The position numbers and the translations under genes are program-made. From the NCBI GenBank assembly GCA_003058525.1, contig QBVD01000030.1, positions 1 through 64,000 on the forward strand: a DNA stretch of 64,000 nt, given 5' to 3'. Every line of letters starts with the position of its first letter. Positions within the stretch are counted from its first letter, which is position 1. Positions 25,402 through 34,349 of this stretch are shown piece by piece. The notes beneath the pieces were generated by a model. The model was not told the origin of the DNA, did no database searches, and saw only the letters and a program-made list of their open reading frames with translations. This stretch comes from a gamma proteobacterium symbiont of Ctena orbiculata (GTDB taxonomy: Bacteria; Pseudomonadota; Gammaproteobacteria; Chromatiales; Chromatiaceae).

Positions 25402-26121
25402 ATGTCCAATCCTCCCAATGTGCTGATCCTCGGTATAGGAAATCTGCTGTGGGCCGATGAGGGCTTCGGTGTTCGTGCATTGGAATCACTTCAGCGTCAT
25501 TACCGATTTTCTGACAATGTTCGTCTCCTGGACGGGGGCACCCAAGGTATCTATCTGGTTCAACATATCCGCGAGGCTGAGATACTGGTGGTCTTCGATG
25601 CGGTGGACTACGGTCTGCCTGGCGGCAGCCTCAAGCGAGTGGAGGATGATGAGGTACCCAAATTTATGGGCGCCAAGAAGGTGAGCCTGCATCAGACCGG
25701 CTTTCAAGAGGTGCTCGCCATGGCGGAGATGCTCGGCGATTATCCCCGGCATCTTCTCCTGATGGGTGTACAGCCTGTTGAACTGGAGGACTATGGCGGC
25801 AGTTTACGGGAACCTGTACGTGCACAGATAGAACCGGCGATCGCAATGGTTCTGGACTATCTTCAGGGATTTGGCATCGAGGCTCAACGACGAGAAAAGC
25901 CATTATCACCGGACACAGGTTTACAGGGTGCGATTTCCGACATCCGGCGCTATGAGAGTGAACGACCCTCCGCGCAGCATGCCTGCCGGGTTGGTGATGC
26001 AAGGGTTCTGACATCACCGCGATTTGACCTGGCCTTTCGTCCTGTTCAGCTTGAACAACACGCCATTCATGTGGATGTGGATACGCATCTCGATAAATAC
26101 CGTAGCAAGGGGAATCTGTGA
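25402..26121 (+). CDS. hupD: hydrogenase maturation endopeptidase HupD/HoxM
   Basis: Nickel-dependent protease that removes the C-terminal peptide of the uptake-hydrogenase large subunit after metal insertion. Metal ligands are the Glu in ADEGFG, the Asp in FDAVDYG and the His in SLHQTGF; GIGN at the start is the family signature. At 239 residues it is about 40-70 longer than usual because of an unconserved polar tail. The ATG at 25402 follows GGAG; an earlier TTG at 25390 is less likely. It heads the cluster, the place normally following hupSLC, which are missing here. Confidence 0.88.
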   Translation: MSNPPNVLILGIGNLLWADEGFGVRALESLQRHYRFSDNVRLLDGGTQGIYLVQHIREAEILVVFDAVDYGLPGGSLKRVEDDEVPKFMGAKKVSLHQTGFQEVLAMAEMLGDYPRHLLLMGVQPVELEDYGGSLREPVRAQIEPAIAMVLDYLQGFGIEAQRREKPLSPDTGLQGAISDIRRYESERPSAQHACRVGDARVLTSPRFDLAFRPVQLEQHAIHVDVDTHLDKYRSKGNL

Positions 26122-26423
26122 TGTGTATCGGCATACCGATGCGGGTCCTCTCCACGTTCCCGGGTCAGGCGGTATGCGAGGGGTTGGGTGAGCGGCGCAG
26201 GGTGGATACCCTGCTGGTAGGTGAGCAACAGGTTGGTACCTGGTTATTGGTATTTCTCGATACCGCCCGCGAGGTGTTGAGTCCGGCCAGGGCAAGGGAG
26301 ATAAAACAGGCATTACAGGCCCTTGAGCTGGCAATCCAGGGTGAAACGGAGATTGATTATCTGTTTGATGATCTGGTGAATCGTGAACCGCAACTGCCGG
26401 AACATCTTCGGCTGGATAAATAG
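26121..26423 (+). CDS. hupF: hydrogenase chaperone HupF/HoxL (HypC family)
   Basis: HypC-type chaperone of 100 residues that delivers the Fe(CN)2CO unit to the hydrogenase precursor. The start must expose Cys2, so the ATG at 26121 (MCIGIPMRV) is used rather than the GTG one codon earlier. The stop of hupD and this ATG share a base (TGATG). It has the longer C-terminal helix of HupF proteins compared with the 74-residue HypC encoded later. Confidence 0.87.
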   Translation: MCIGIPMRVLSTFPGQAVCEGLGERRRVDTLLVGEQQVGTWLLVFLDTAREVLSPARAREIKQALQALELAIQGETEIDYLFDDLVNREPQLPEHLRLDK

Positions 26424-26435
26424 CAGGAGAGAAAT

Positions 26436-26861
26436 ATGCCTTCACCGCTGATCAACGACCTCATCGAGCAAAAAGGTATCGCTACGGTCAATGAGCGTTC
26501 GCTTGGGGATTTTGTCAAAGCGCATAAACAGTGTCTGCTCTTCTTCACCGAGAATCCGGTGCAGTTTCCCGAAAGCAATGATGTGGCAGTGGTGTTGCCG
26601 TTGCTGATGGAGACATTCGGTGGCCGTTTTCAGGTGGCCATCGTCGAACGTGACAGTGAACATCAATTGCATGCGCGCTTTCCCTTCGATGGCTGGCCTG
26701 CGTTGGTAATGTTGCGTGAGGGTGCTTATGTCGGTGCGATTTCCCGCATGCAGGACTGGGATGTCTACCTCACTGAGATCGAACGCCTGCTGAATACCCA
26801 ACCCTCTGCCACACCGGGTTTCAAAGTTCCTGTCGTTAGTGCCGTTGGGCATTGCCATTAA
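26436..26861 (+). CDS. hupG: thioredoxin-like hydrogenase accessory protein HupG/HoxO (HyaE family)
   Basis: Protein of 141 residues with a thioredoxin fold but no CxxC: the block FDGWPALVMLREGAYVGAI is the family signature. HoxO/HyaE proteins bind the twin-arginine signal of the hydrogenase small subunit and hold it until assembly is complete. AGGAGAG precedes the ATG. Position between hupF and hupH is as in Ralstonia and Rhizobium clusters. Confidence 0.83.
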   Translation: MPSPLINDLIEQKGIATVNERSLGDFVKAHKQCLLFFTENPVQFPESNDVAVVLPLLMETFGGRFQVAIVERDSEHQLHARFPFDGWPALVMLREGAYVGAISRMQDWDVYLTEIERLLNTQPSATPGFKVPVVSAVGHCH

Positions 26862-26878
26862 CTGGAGTGACATTCAAC

Positions 26879-27748
26879 ATGAATGAAATCGACATACCTA
26901 TAAGTGTCACCGGTCCGGGTTCGCAGCCGGCGGAAGATGATGGGGCTTCACTCGACATCCTGCAACTCCCCGATGAGATGTCTAGCTTCTCCATGCCTGA
27001 GATGCCGGAACCCGATCAGGTGCAGGATCTCGATAGCGGCATGTCGGCATTGACCGAGCTGGATGCGGTATTGCAACACCAGGCAAAAGTGAGGGATATC
27101 AAGCCTGAGGTTGTCGATATCACACACCTGGACAGGGAGAACAGCAGCCTGGTCGATCAGGTTCTCGGTGAGGGTGAGGTAAGCATGGTCTACCGGAGTG
27201 CTGATACCAGCGCCAGAATACAGGAATCGGTCATGGCGGGAATCTGGCGCATCAGATATTTCAATCAGCAGGAAGAAACCACTGTAGACACGATTGAAGT
27301 GGCACGGGTACCCAGGTTGTGTCGACGTCATGTCTTCAGTCAGGCAGCGCATCGGGCCGATAGCCAACTCAAGTCGATACCCGAGGGGGTCTTGAATGCG
27401 CCCCCGCTGCTTGCTGAGATCAATGACAAGGTCTCTGAGTATCGACCCGGTAAGGAGAGTCATGTCATAAATCTTACGTTGTTGCCGCAGACAGAACAGG
27501 ATCTGGCATTCCTGATTGATCGTTTGGGCGAGGGACCGCTCACCATACTCTCTCGTGGTTACGGCAACTGCCGCATCACCAGCACAGCAGTACAAAACGT
27601 CTGGTGGGTGCAATATTTCAACTCTCAGGATAAAAACATTCTCAATACCCTGGAGATTGGTGATGTGCCGGCAGTCGCTGCCGCCGCCAACGAAGACATT
27701 CAGGAGAGTGCCCGGCGTCTGAACGAGATTATGGAGGCCTACCGGTGA
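26879..27748 (+). CDS. hupH: hydrogenase small-subunit chaperone HupH/HoxQ (HyaF family)
   Basis: Protein of 289 residues that assists maturation of the hydrogenase small subunit with HupG. Recognisable blocks are GEGEVSMVYR and the repeated GEGPLTILSRGYGNCRI, plus VQYFNSQDKNILNTLE at the C-terminal end. The ATG at 26879 follows GGAGTG; the frame extends nine codons upstream into hupG without support. The stop overlaps hupI by four bases. Confidence 0.85.
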   Translation: MNEIDIPISVTGPGSQPAEDDGASLDILQLPDEMSSFSMPEMPEPDQVQDLDSGMSALTELDAVLQHQAKVRDIKPEVVDITHLDRENSSLVDQVLGEGEVSMVYRSADTSARIQESVMAGIWRIRYFNQQEETTVDTIEVARVPRLCRRHVFSQAAHRADSQLKSIPEGVLNAPPLLAEINDKVSEYRPGKESHVINLTLLPQTEQDLAFLIDRLGEGPLTILSRGYGNCRITSTAVQNVWWVQYFNSQDKNILNTLEIGDVPAVAAAANEDIQESARRLNEIMEAYR

Positions 27749-27972
27749 GCGATGCCTTCTTTGCCGGTTCCTACGGTGGAAATGCCCAAAAGCTCCATGA
27801 TGACAGCCGGTTGGAGTGCAAGATCTGTTGGTATATCTACGATCCCGCCGAGGGCGATACCTATTGGCAAATACCACCCGGGACACCCTTCTCTCAGTTG
27901 CCGTCACACTGGAGCTGTCCGAATTGCGACGGCAAAAAGCGTGACTTCATGGTAGTGAGGGATGTATCGTGA
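27745..27972 (+). CDS. hupI: rubredoxin HupI/HoxR
   Basis: Rubredoxin of 75 residues with iron-binding pairs CKICWY near residue 25 and CPNCDG near residue 58. HupI/HoxR is the hydrogenase-linked rubredoxin, thought to protect or assemble the small subunit under oxygen. It overlaps hupH at its start and hupJ at its end by four bases. Its presence fits an oxygen-exposed hydrogenase. Confidence 0.9.
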   Translation: MSDAFFAGSYGGNAQKLHDDSRLECKICWYIYDPAEGDTYWQIPPGTPFSQLPSHWSCPNCDGKKRDFMVVRDVS

Positions 27973-28565
27973 TCTGTCCAGACTATCTCATTCAAGGCCT
28001 CGAGAAACAGTTTCGGCGGATTCAGCAGGAACGAATGGAAGGACTGCCGTTGCTCAATCCGGCCCTGCGCGTGGAGGCAGTGGGATTTCGTGAATGGAAC
28101 GGCCTCTGTCTCGGTGTCTTGGTCACCCCTTGGTTCATGAACCTGATGTTGTTGCCGCCGGAAGGGGATAGCTGGAAAGCCACGAAGGTTGGCGATAAAC
28201 AGCTCTACCAAATGCCCTCCGGTCCCTACGAGTTCATTCTTTGCGAAGAGGAGGGGATCGGCCGCTACCAGATGTGTTCTCTCTTTTCGCCCGTCTTCGA
28301 GTTTGCCGACCACGCCACGGCGGTGGCCACGGCAGAGGCTGTAATGGATGCCCTTATGCGGGTTGAACATCGTGATTCGGTTTCAACACGTGAAAGTGAA
28401 ATCGAACGAATCTGGAAGGGTGAGCCCGATGAGCAGGCGGTCGACGGGCAAGACGGTTCAGTACAAGAGGAAAGACCGACGATCAGCCAGCGCCTGGATC
28501 AACCGCTGAGTCGTCGTGAATTGTTGCGCGGCGGGGCGAAACAGAACCTGGATGCAGATGCATGA
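27969..28565 (+). CDS. hupJ: hydrogenase assembly chaperone HupJ/HoxT (HybE family)
   Basis: Protein of 198 residues of the HybE/HupJ family; LGVLVTPWFMNLMLLP is the family's central signature. It helps fold or proofread the hydrogenase subunits before export. The last 50 residues are polar and variable. Four-base overlaps with both neighbours support tight co-translation. Confidence 0.85.
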   Translation: MICPDYLIQGLEKQFRRIQQERMEGLPLLNPALRVEAVGFREWNGLCLGVLVTPWFMNLMLLPPEGDSWKATKVGDKQLYQMPSGPYEFILCEEEGIGRYQMCSLFSPVFEFADHATAVATAEAVMDALMRVEHRDSVSTRESEIERIWKGEPDEQAVDGQDGSVQEERPTISQRLDQPLSRRELLRGGAKQNLDADA

Positions 28566-29743
28566 ACGTTGAGGGTGAAATCCACATTAAGCTATATCGC
28601 CGGCAGGCGCGAATAGAAAAAATCGCCATTTGCTCGACTCGTCCATTGCAGTTAACCCATCTGTTCGAAGGAAAATCGGTGAAGGAGCTGCTGAGCATGC
28701 TTCCCATGCTCTACAGTGTCTGTGCCACCGCCCAGGCATCGGCCGCGGCTCAGGCATGCCGCCAGGCGATGGGTATGCATGGGAATGCCCGGATCGAGTT
28801 GGCGGAGAGTATGCTAGTCACGGTGGAGACCGCCCGGGAACATTTGTGGCGTATCCTCATCGACTGGTCCAATTTTGTCGATACAGCGGTCGACCGTGCC
28901 TTGGTCGCATCCCTCTCAAATCTGCTGCCGATGGCAAAACATGCGTGCTTCAATGACAGTGACCTGTTCACTCTGCAGCCACGTCTGGTGGTGGATCAGG
29001 AAAGGTTCTCCACAGTCATTGAACAGATCGCGAAAACAGCTGCCGATTCGATCTTTGCACTAGCGCCTGCCGACTGGTATGCATATGCTGATATCGGGGA
29101 TTTCGATGTTTGGCTCGAACAGACAGCGACACCCGCATCAAAACTGTTGCGGCGGATAAGGGACGAACAATCGGCACAACTGGCGGATGGTGGCTCCTAC
29201 CCTTTACCCACTATCGATCCGCAGGCGATATGTCAGCGTCTGTCCGAGGAAGATGCCGACCAATTTATCGCTACCCCCGAGTGGAAAGGCGCTGTCTTCG
29301 AGACGACACCAATGACCCGAATGGCCTCCCATCCACTGTTGCGACAACTGACGAAGCTGTATGGCTTTGGCCTGATGACACGCCTGGTGGCCAGGTTATT
29401 GGAGTTGGCTTCCATACCGGCAAGGCTGAACGGACAGATGCAGGCATTGATCGAAGATCGAATTAATGGCGGCACCCCGATGGCCGGATCGGGAGTGGAT
29501 GAGGGTTTGGGCCAGGTGGAAGCGGCACGCGGGCGTTTGATACACCGTGCCGTACTGGATAAGGGTATGATTTCCGGTTATCAGATAGTGGCGCCCACGG
29601 AGTGGAATTTTCATCCCCGAGGGGTGGTCGCCAGGGGATTGCTGAGTCTCCCTGCACAAGAGATCGATGCATTGAAACGGCATGCCGACCTTTTCATCAA
29701 CGCAGTCGATCCCTGTGTTGGTTATCGGCTTGAGATCGTCTGA
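28562..29743 (+). CDS. hupK: hydrogenase maturation scaffold HupK/HoxV
   Basis: Protein of 393 residues related to the hydrogenase large subunit; it is thought to act as a scaffold on which the Fe(CN)2CO cofactor is built. The C-terminal DPCVGY resembles the large-subunit DPCxxC motif but has only one Cys, and ICSTRPLQ is the N-terminal block. A large-subunit-like GYQIVAPTEWNFHPRG segment is present near residue 340. The stop overlaps the hypA ATG (TGATG). Confidence 0.85.
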   Translation: MNVEGEIHIKLYRRQARIEKIAICSTRPLQLTHLFEGKSVKELLSMLPMLYSVCATAQASAAAQACRQAMGMHGNARIELAESMLVTVETAREHLWRILIDWSNFVDTAVDRALVASLSNLLPMAKHACFNDSDLFTLQPRLVVDQERFSTVIEQIAKTAADSIFALAPADWYAYADIGDFDVWLEQTATPASKLLRRIRDEQSAQLADGGSYPLPTIDPQAICQRLSEEDADQFIATPEWKGAVFETTPMTRMASHPLLRQLTKLYGFGLMTRLVARLLELASIPARLNGQMQALIEDRINGGTPMAGSGVDEGLGQVEAARGRLIHRAVLDKGMISGYQIVAPTEWNFHPRGVVARGLLSLPAQEIDALKRHADLFINAVDPCVGYRLEIV

Positions 29744-30084
29744 TGCACGAGATGTCCCTGTGTGAGGGTGTGCTGCAGGTGCTGGAGGAGCAAGCCGTGA
29801 CGCAAGGATACAGCATGGTCAAGCGGTTATGGCTGGAGATCGGTGCGCTATCGGGTGTGGAGCCCGAGGCGATGCGTTTCGGTTTCGAAGCGGTGATGAA
29901 AGGCACTCTCGCCGACAGTGCCCGACTGGAGATAATCCATCTGCCTGGCGAGGCCTGGTGTATGCAGTGCAGTAAGCCGGTTCAGGTAACGGCCCGCTAT
30001 GAGGCCTGTCCGGAGTGCGGCAGTTATCAGTTGCAGGTGACCGGTGGTGACGAGATGCGGATCAAGGAGCTGGAGGTCGAGTAA
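29743..30084 (+). CDS. hypA: nickel-insertion protein HypA
   Basis: HypA of 113 residues, the normal length. It starts MHEMSLCEG, providing the nickel ligand His2, and has a zinc site made of CMQC and CPEC. With HypB it inserts nickel into the hydrogenase large subunit. It begins on the last base of hupK and is followed by a tandem-repeat tract before hypB. Confidence 0.93.
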   Translation: MHEMSLCEGVLQVLEEQAVTQGYSMVKRLWLEIGALSGVEPEAMRFGFEAVMKGTLADSARLEIIHLPGEAWCMQCSKPVQVTARYEACPECGSYQLQVTGGDEMRIKELEVE

Positions 30085-30097
30085 CTCATAGAGTTAC

Positions 30098-30200
30098 TAG
30101 TTTTTAGTTTTTAGTTTTTAGTTTTTAGTTTTTAGTTGGAAGGTATCAGGGTTTGGTGCGTGCACATAACTAAAAACCAAGAACTCAAAACTCAAAACTC
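30098..30200. repeat. heptamer tandem repeat and inverse copies between hypA and hypB
   Basis: Five TAGTTTT units run without a break at 30098-30132, plus a partial unit. Degenerate inverse units (TAAAAAC, CAAGAAC, TCAAAAC, TCAAAAC) occur around 30170-30200. Together they could form a long AU-rich hairpin in the hypA-hypB message. No gene-like features. Confidence 0.7.
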
Positions 30201-30219
30201 ATTATTCGAGGTGTTTGTT

Positions 30220-31068
30220 ATGTGTACGGTTTGCGGTTGTGGTGAAGGTGAGACAAAGATCGAGGCTCAGGATCATCAACACGATCATGATCACCACCAC
30301 CATCATCATGACGAGAATGGAAGGCAGGGGCATACCCATGACTACGGTCAGGGACCGGCCCATGCCCATGCGCCGGGACTCTCCCAGTCGAGAATGGTGC
30401 AGATCGAGCAGGACATACTCAGTAAGAACAACCAGTATGCCGCTGCCAACCGGAACTACTTTCAGCAGCACGGCATATTGAGTCTCAATCTGGTCTCAAG
30501 TCCGGGATCGGGCAAGACGACCCTATTGGCACGTACCATCGGCGATCTGCAGGCGGAGTACGCCATCAGTGTCATCGAGGGTGATCAACAGACGGCGAAT
30601 GATGCGGAGCGGATACGCGCTACCGGGGCGAAGGCAATACAGATCAATACCGGTAAAGGGTGCCACCTGGATGGTCACATGGTAGGCCATGCCCTGGAGA
30701 CGCTGAAACCGGATCGGGGGAGTCTGCTGTTTATCGAGAATGTGGGTAACCTGGTCTGTCCGGCCGCTTTCGATCTGGGAGAGGCGCATAAGGTGGCGAT
30801 TCTCTCCGTGACCGAGGGTGAGGACAAGCCGATCAAATATCCCGACATGTTTCATGCCGCCGATCTGATGTTGCTGAACAAGATTGATCTGCTGCCCTAT
30901 CTCGATTTCGATGTGCAGCGCTGTATCGAGTATGCCAAACGCATCAATCCCAAGATTAAGGTATTGCAGCTTTCCGCCACCACCGGTGAGGGGATGCAGA
31001 ACTGGTATCAGTGGATTGCCGCCAGTCGGCAGATGGCGCAGGTCGGGAATCCGGCGGTGCCGGCTTAG
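30220..31068 (+). CDS. hypB: nickel-binding GTPase HypB
   Basis: GTPase of 282 residues that drives nickel insertion. The N-terminal CxxCGCG is [10 protein letters not shown], followed by a histidine-rich stretch (residues about 24-55) that stores nickel; the P-loop is [11 protein letters not shown], with NKIDLLPY as the base-recognition motif. The ATG at 30220 follows GAGGTG; the frame extends 28 codons upstream through the repeat tract and should be ignored. The expected next gene, hypF, is replaced by a repeat-filled gap. Confidence 0.93.
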   Translation: MCTVCGCGEGETKIEAQDHQHDHDHHHHHHDENGRQGHTHDYGQGPAHAHAPGLSQSRMVQIEQDILSKNNQYAAANRNYFQQHGILSLNLVSSPGSGKTTLLARTIGDLQAEYAISVIEGDQQTANDAERIRATGAKAIQINTGKGCHLDGHMVGHALETLKPDRGSLLFIENVGNLVCPAAFDLGEAHKVAILSVTEGEDKPIKYPDMFHAADLMLLNKIDLLPYLDFDVQRCIEYAKRINPKIKVLQLSATTGEGMQNWYQWIAASRQMAQVGNPAVPA

Positions 31069-31159
31069 GTATTTAGCCGCATATGGACATGGATCAACGT
31101 CGAGGTATGCAAGTGTTCTTGAGGTGTCAGTAAATCGCGCATAGATTCAAAAAAAATGC

Positions 31160-31303
31160 GTAGGGTGCGGTTTACCGCACCAATCTCAATAGGTAGATGG
31201 AATGGCAGGTCAACTATTGTGGAGAGTCGCTTCCATTTGCGGCATGTACCAAGCAATGGCTGAAACCCGAGAAAAAAGAATGGTGCGGCAAGCCGCACCC
31301 TAC
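31160..31303. repeat. inverted REP-like pair between hypB and hypC
   Basis: GTAGGGTGCGG-TTTA-CCGCACC at 31160-31181 and its inverse GGTGCGGCAAGCCGCACC(CTAC) at 31282-31303 face each other across about 100 bases. Each is a small hairpin, and the two together form a larger one. The same core occurs inside the elements at 32761 and 34131. The whole gap 31069-31374 has no gene. Confidence 0.7.
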
Positions 31304-31374
31304 ACAGAAAGAAAATAGATCGCGTGTTGTGGATACCACTGCGTGATATTGAACCGACTGAGGAGTGACCGAAC

Positions 31375-31595
31375 ATGTGCTTGGCTATACCCGCAAAAGT
31401 GGTCGCCATCGACGAGCTGGGCGAGAACGCCACCGTGGTGTTGGGTGAGGTGAAAAAAGAGGTCTCTCTGGCGCTGGTCGAAGATGTCTCAGTGGATGAC
31501 TTTGTACTGATCCATGTGGGTTATGCACTCAACAAGGTGAGCGAAGAGGAGGCCGAGAAGACCCTCCGGCTATTTGCTCAAGCGGGAGTGACGCC

Positions 31596-31599
<4 letters not shown>
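31375..31599 (+). CDS. hypC: hydrogenase chaperone HypC
   Basis: Chaperone of 74 residues beginning MCLAIPAKV, with the essential Cys2. It carries the iron-cyanide-carbonyl unit with HypD. GAGGAG lies 11-16 bases upstream. The stop overlaps the hypD ATG by four bases. It is the second HypC-family member in the cluster after HupF. Confidence 0.93.
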
Positions 31600-32735
<1,136 letters not shown>

Positions 32736-32760
32736 TGTTGAATATGCCAATAGGCGTTAT

Positions 32761-33017
32761 CAGTCCGCGAATGAACGCTAATAAACGCAAATACTTAAAA
32801 AGAGATGTAGGGTGCGGCTTGCCGCACCGCCCGGGGTTTCTCGTTCCTACCCAGGAGCATGGGAACCAGGAAAATGAACGCAAATCAACGCAAATGTTTA
32901 AAAAGAGATGTAGGGTGCGGCTTGCCGCACCGATCGGGATTTCTCGTTCCCACGCAGGAGCATGGGAACCGGGGAAAATGAAAACATTAGCGTTTATTAG
33001 CGTTCATTTGCGGACTG
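32761..33017. repeat. arm-and-core palindromic element between hypD and hypE (double core)
   Basis: Outer arms CAGTCCGCGAATGAACGC and its near-perfect inverse at the right end are about 30 bp each. The interior carries two tandem copies of a core with TAGGGTGCGGCTTGCCGCAC followed by TCTCGTTCC...GGGAACC. The related copies at 34131 and 37544 have one core or a different core, so this copy shows internal duplication. The element ends 31 bases before the hypE ATG. Confidence 0.8.
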
Positions 33018-33048
33018 CATTTATACCGACTTACTACGGAGTGGAACG

Positions 33049-34098
33049 ATGAATGCTGTGGTAAAACGCTTTCCCCTTCGCCTCGACACGCGCGGTGCCA
33101 GGATCGATATGACTCATGGCAGCGGTGGTCGGGCCATGGCACAGCTGATCGAAGAGCTGTTTCTCAAACACTTCGATAACGAGCTGCTGAGGCAAGGCAA
33201 CGACCAGGCAGCCTTCGATGTCTCTGCAGGACGCATGGTCATGAGCGTGGATGGCCATGTCATCTCACCGCTCTTTTTCCCCGGTGGCGATATCGGTTCA
33301 TTGGCGATACACGGTACGCTGAATGATGTTGCCATGTCCGGTGCGCGGCCGCTATATCTGTCGGCAGGATTTATCCTGGAAGAGGGTTTTCCCCTGGCCG
33401 ACCTGGATCGGATCGTCGCCAGTATGGGAAGCGCAGCCGGCGAGGCCGGCGTGCCGGTGGTCACCGGCGATACCAAGGTGGTGGAGAAGGGCAAGGGTGA
33501 CGGCGTCTTTATCACCACCACCGGCATCGGCGTGGTACCGGTGGGTATCAATATATCGGGAGATCGCGCCCAACCCGGCGACAAGATCATCGTCAGCGGC
33601 AGCATCGGTGATCATGGGGTGGCGATCATGTCGAGCCGTGAGAATCTGGAGTTCGAGACTACGATCGAATCCGACTCCGCAGCACTCCACGGATTGGTAC
33701 AAAAAATGGTAGAGACTGTCCCGGATATCCACTGCCTGCGGGATCCGACCCGCGGCGGTCTCGCCACCACGCTCAACGAGTTGGCCATGCAGTCTGCGGT
33801 CGGCATGCATCTGGTGGAAGCGGAGATACCCATGAAAGCGGCGGTTACTTCCGCCTGCGAATTACTGGGGCTCGATCCCCTCTATGTGGCCAATGAAGGC
33901 AAACTGATCTGTATCTGTTCAGCCGAGGATGCTGACCGGTTGTTGCCGGTCATGCAGGAGGATCCCTTGGGGCGTGACAGCCGGATCATCGGTGAGGTGG
34001 TCGAGGATGAACACCACTTTGTCCAGATGGAGACCATGTTCGGCGGCAGCCGGGTGGTCGATTGGCTCTCCGGCGAGCAGTTGCCACGAATCTGCTGA
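33049..34098 (+). CDS. hypE: carbamoyl-dehydrating protein HypE
   Basis: ATP-dependent enzyme of 349 residues that converts the thiocarbamate on its own C-terminal Cys into thiocyanate, the source of cyanide ligands. It ends in PRIC, the required C-terminal motif, and begins with MTHGSGGRAM. Both flanks are palindromic elements, so it is separated from hypD and hypX by about 250-310 bases. Carbamoyl donor HypF is not encoded in the window. Confidence 0.93.
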   Translation: MNAVVKRFPLRLDTRGARIDMTHGSGGRAMAQLIEELFLKHFDNELLRQGNDQAAFDVSAGRMVMSVDGHVISPLFFPGGDIGSLAIHGTLNDVAMSGARPLYLSAGFILEEGFPLADLDRIVASMGSAAGEAGVPVVTGDTKVVEKGKGDGVFITTTGIGVVPVGINISGDRAQPGDKIIVSGSIGDHGVAIMSSRENLEFETTIESDSAALHGLVQKMVETVPDIHCLRDPTRGGLATTLNELAMQSAVGMHLVEAEIPMKAAVTSACELLGLDPLYVANEGKLICICSAEDADRLLPVMQEDPLGRDSRIIGEVVEDEHHFVQMETMFGGSRVVDWLSGEQLPRIC

Positions 34099-34130
34099 CA
34101 CCGATATGAGATGAATGGTTAAGAGTAAAA

Positions 34131-34282
34131 AGTCCGCAAATGAACGCAAATGAACGCAAATGTTTAATGCGTGATGTTGGGTGCGGCTTGCCGCACCGAT
34201 CGGGATTTCTCGTTCCCACGCAGGAGCATGGGAACCGGGGAAAATGAAAACATTAGCGTTTATTAGCGTTCATTTGCGGACT
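34131..34282. repeat. arm-and-core palindromic element between hypE and hypX
   Basis: Arms AGTCCGCAAATGAACGC and inverse, with one GGTGCGGCTTGCCGCACC core and the TTCCCACGCAGGAGCATGGG hairpin. The right half, from TTCTCGTTCC to the end, is almost identical to that of the element at 32761. Confidence 0.8.
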
Positions 34283-34349
34283 AACAAAAGAAGTTGCAAG
34301 CGGCACATTCTGTCAATTACGTTGCGGCAATGAACGGTCGGATATAATC

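Noticed and set aside
30098-30137. Tandem repeats considered as a CRISPR array
   Set aside because: Units are 7 bases with no spacers and no cas genes nearby.
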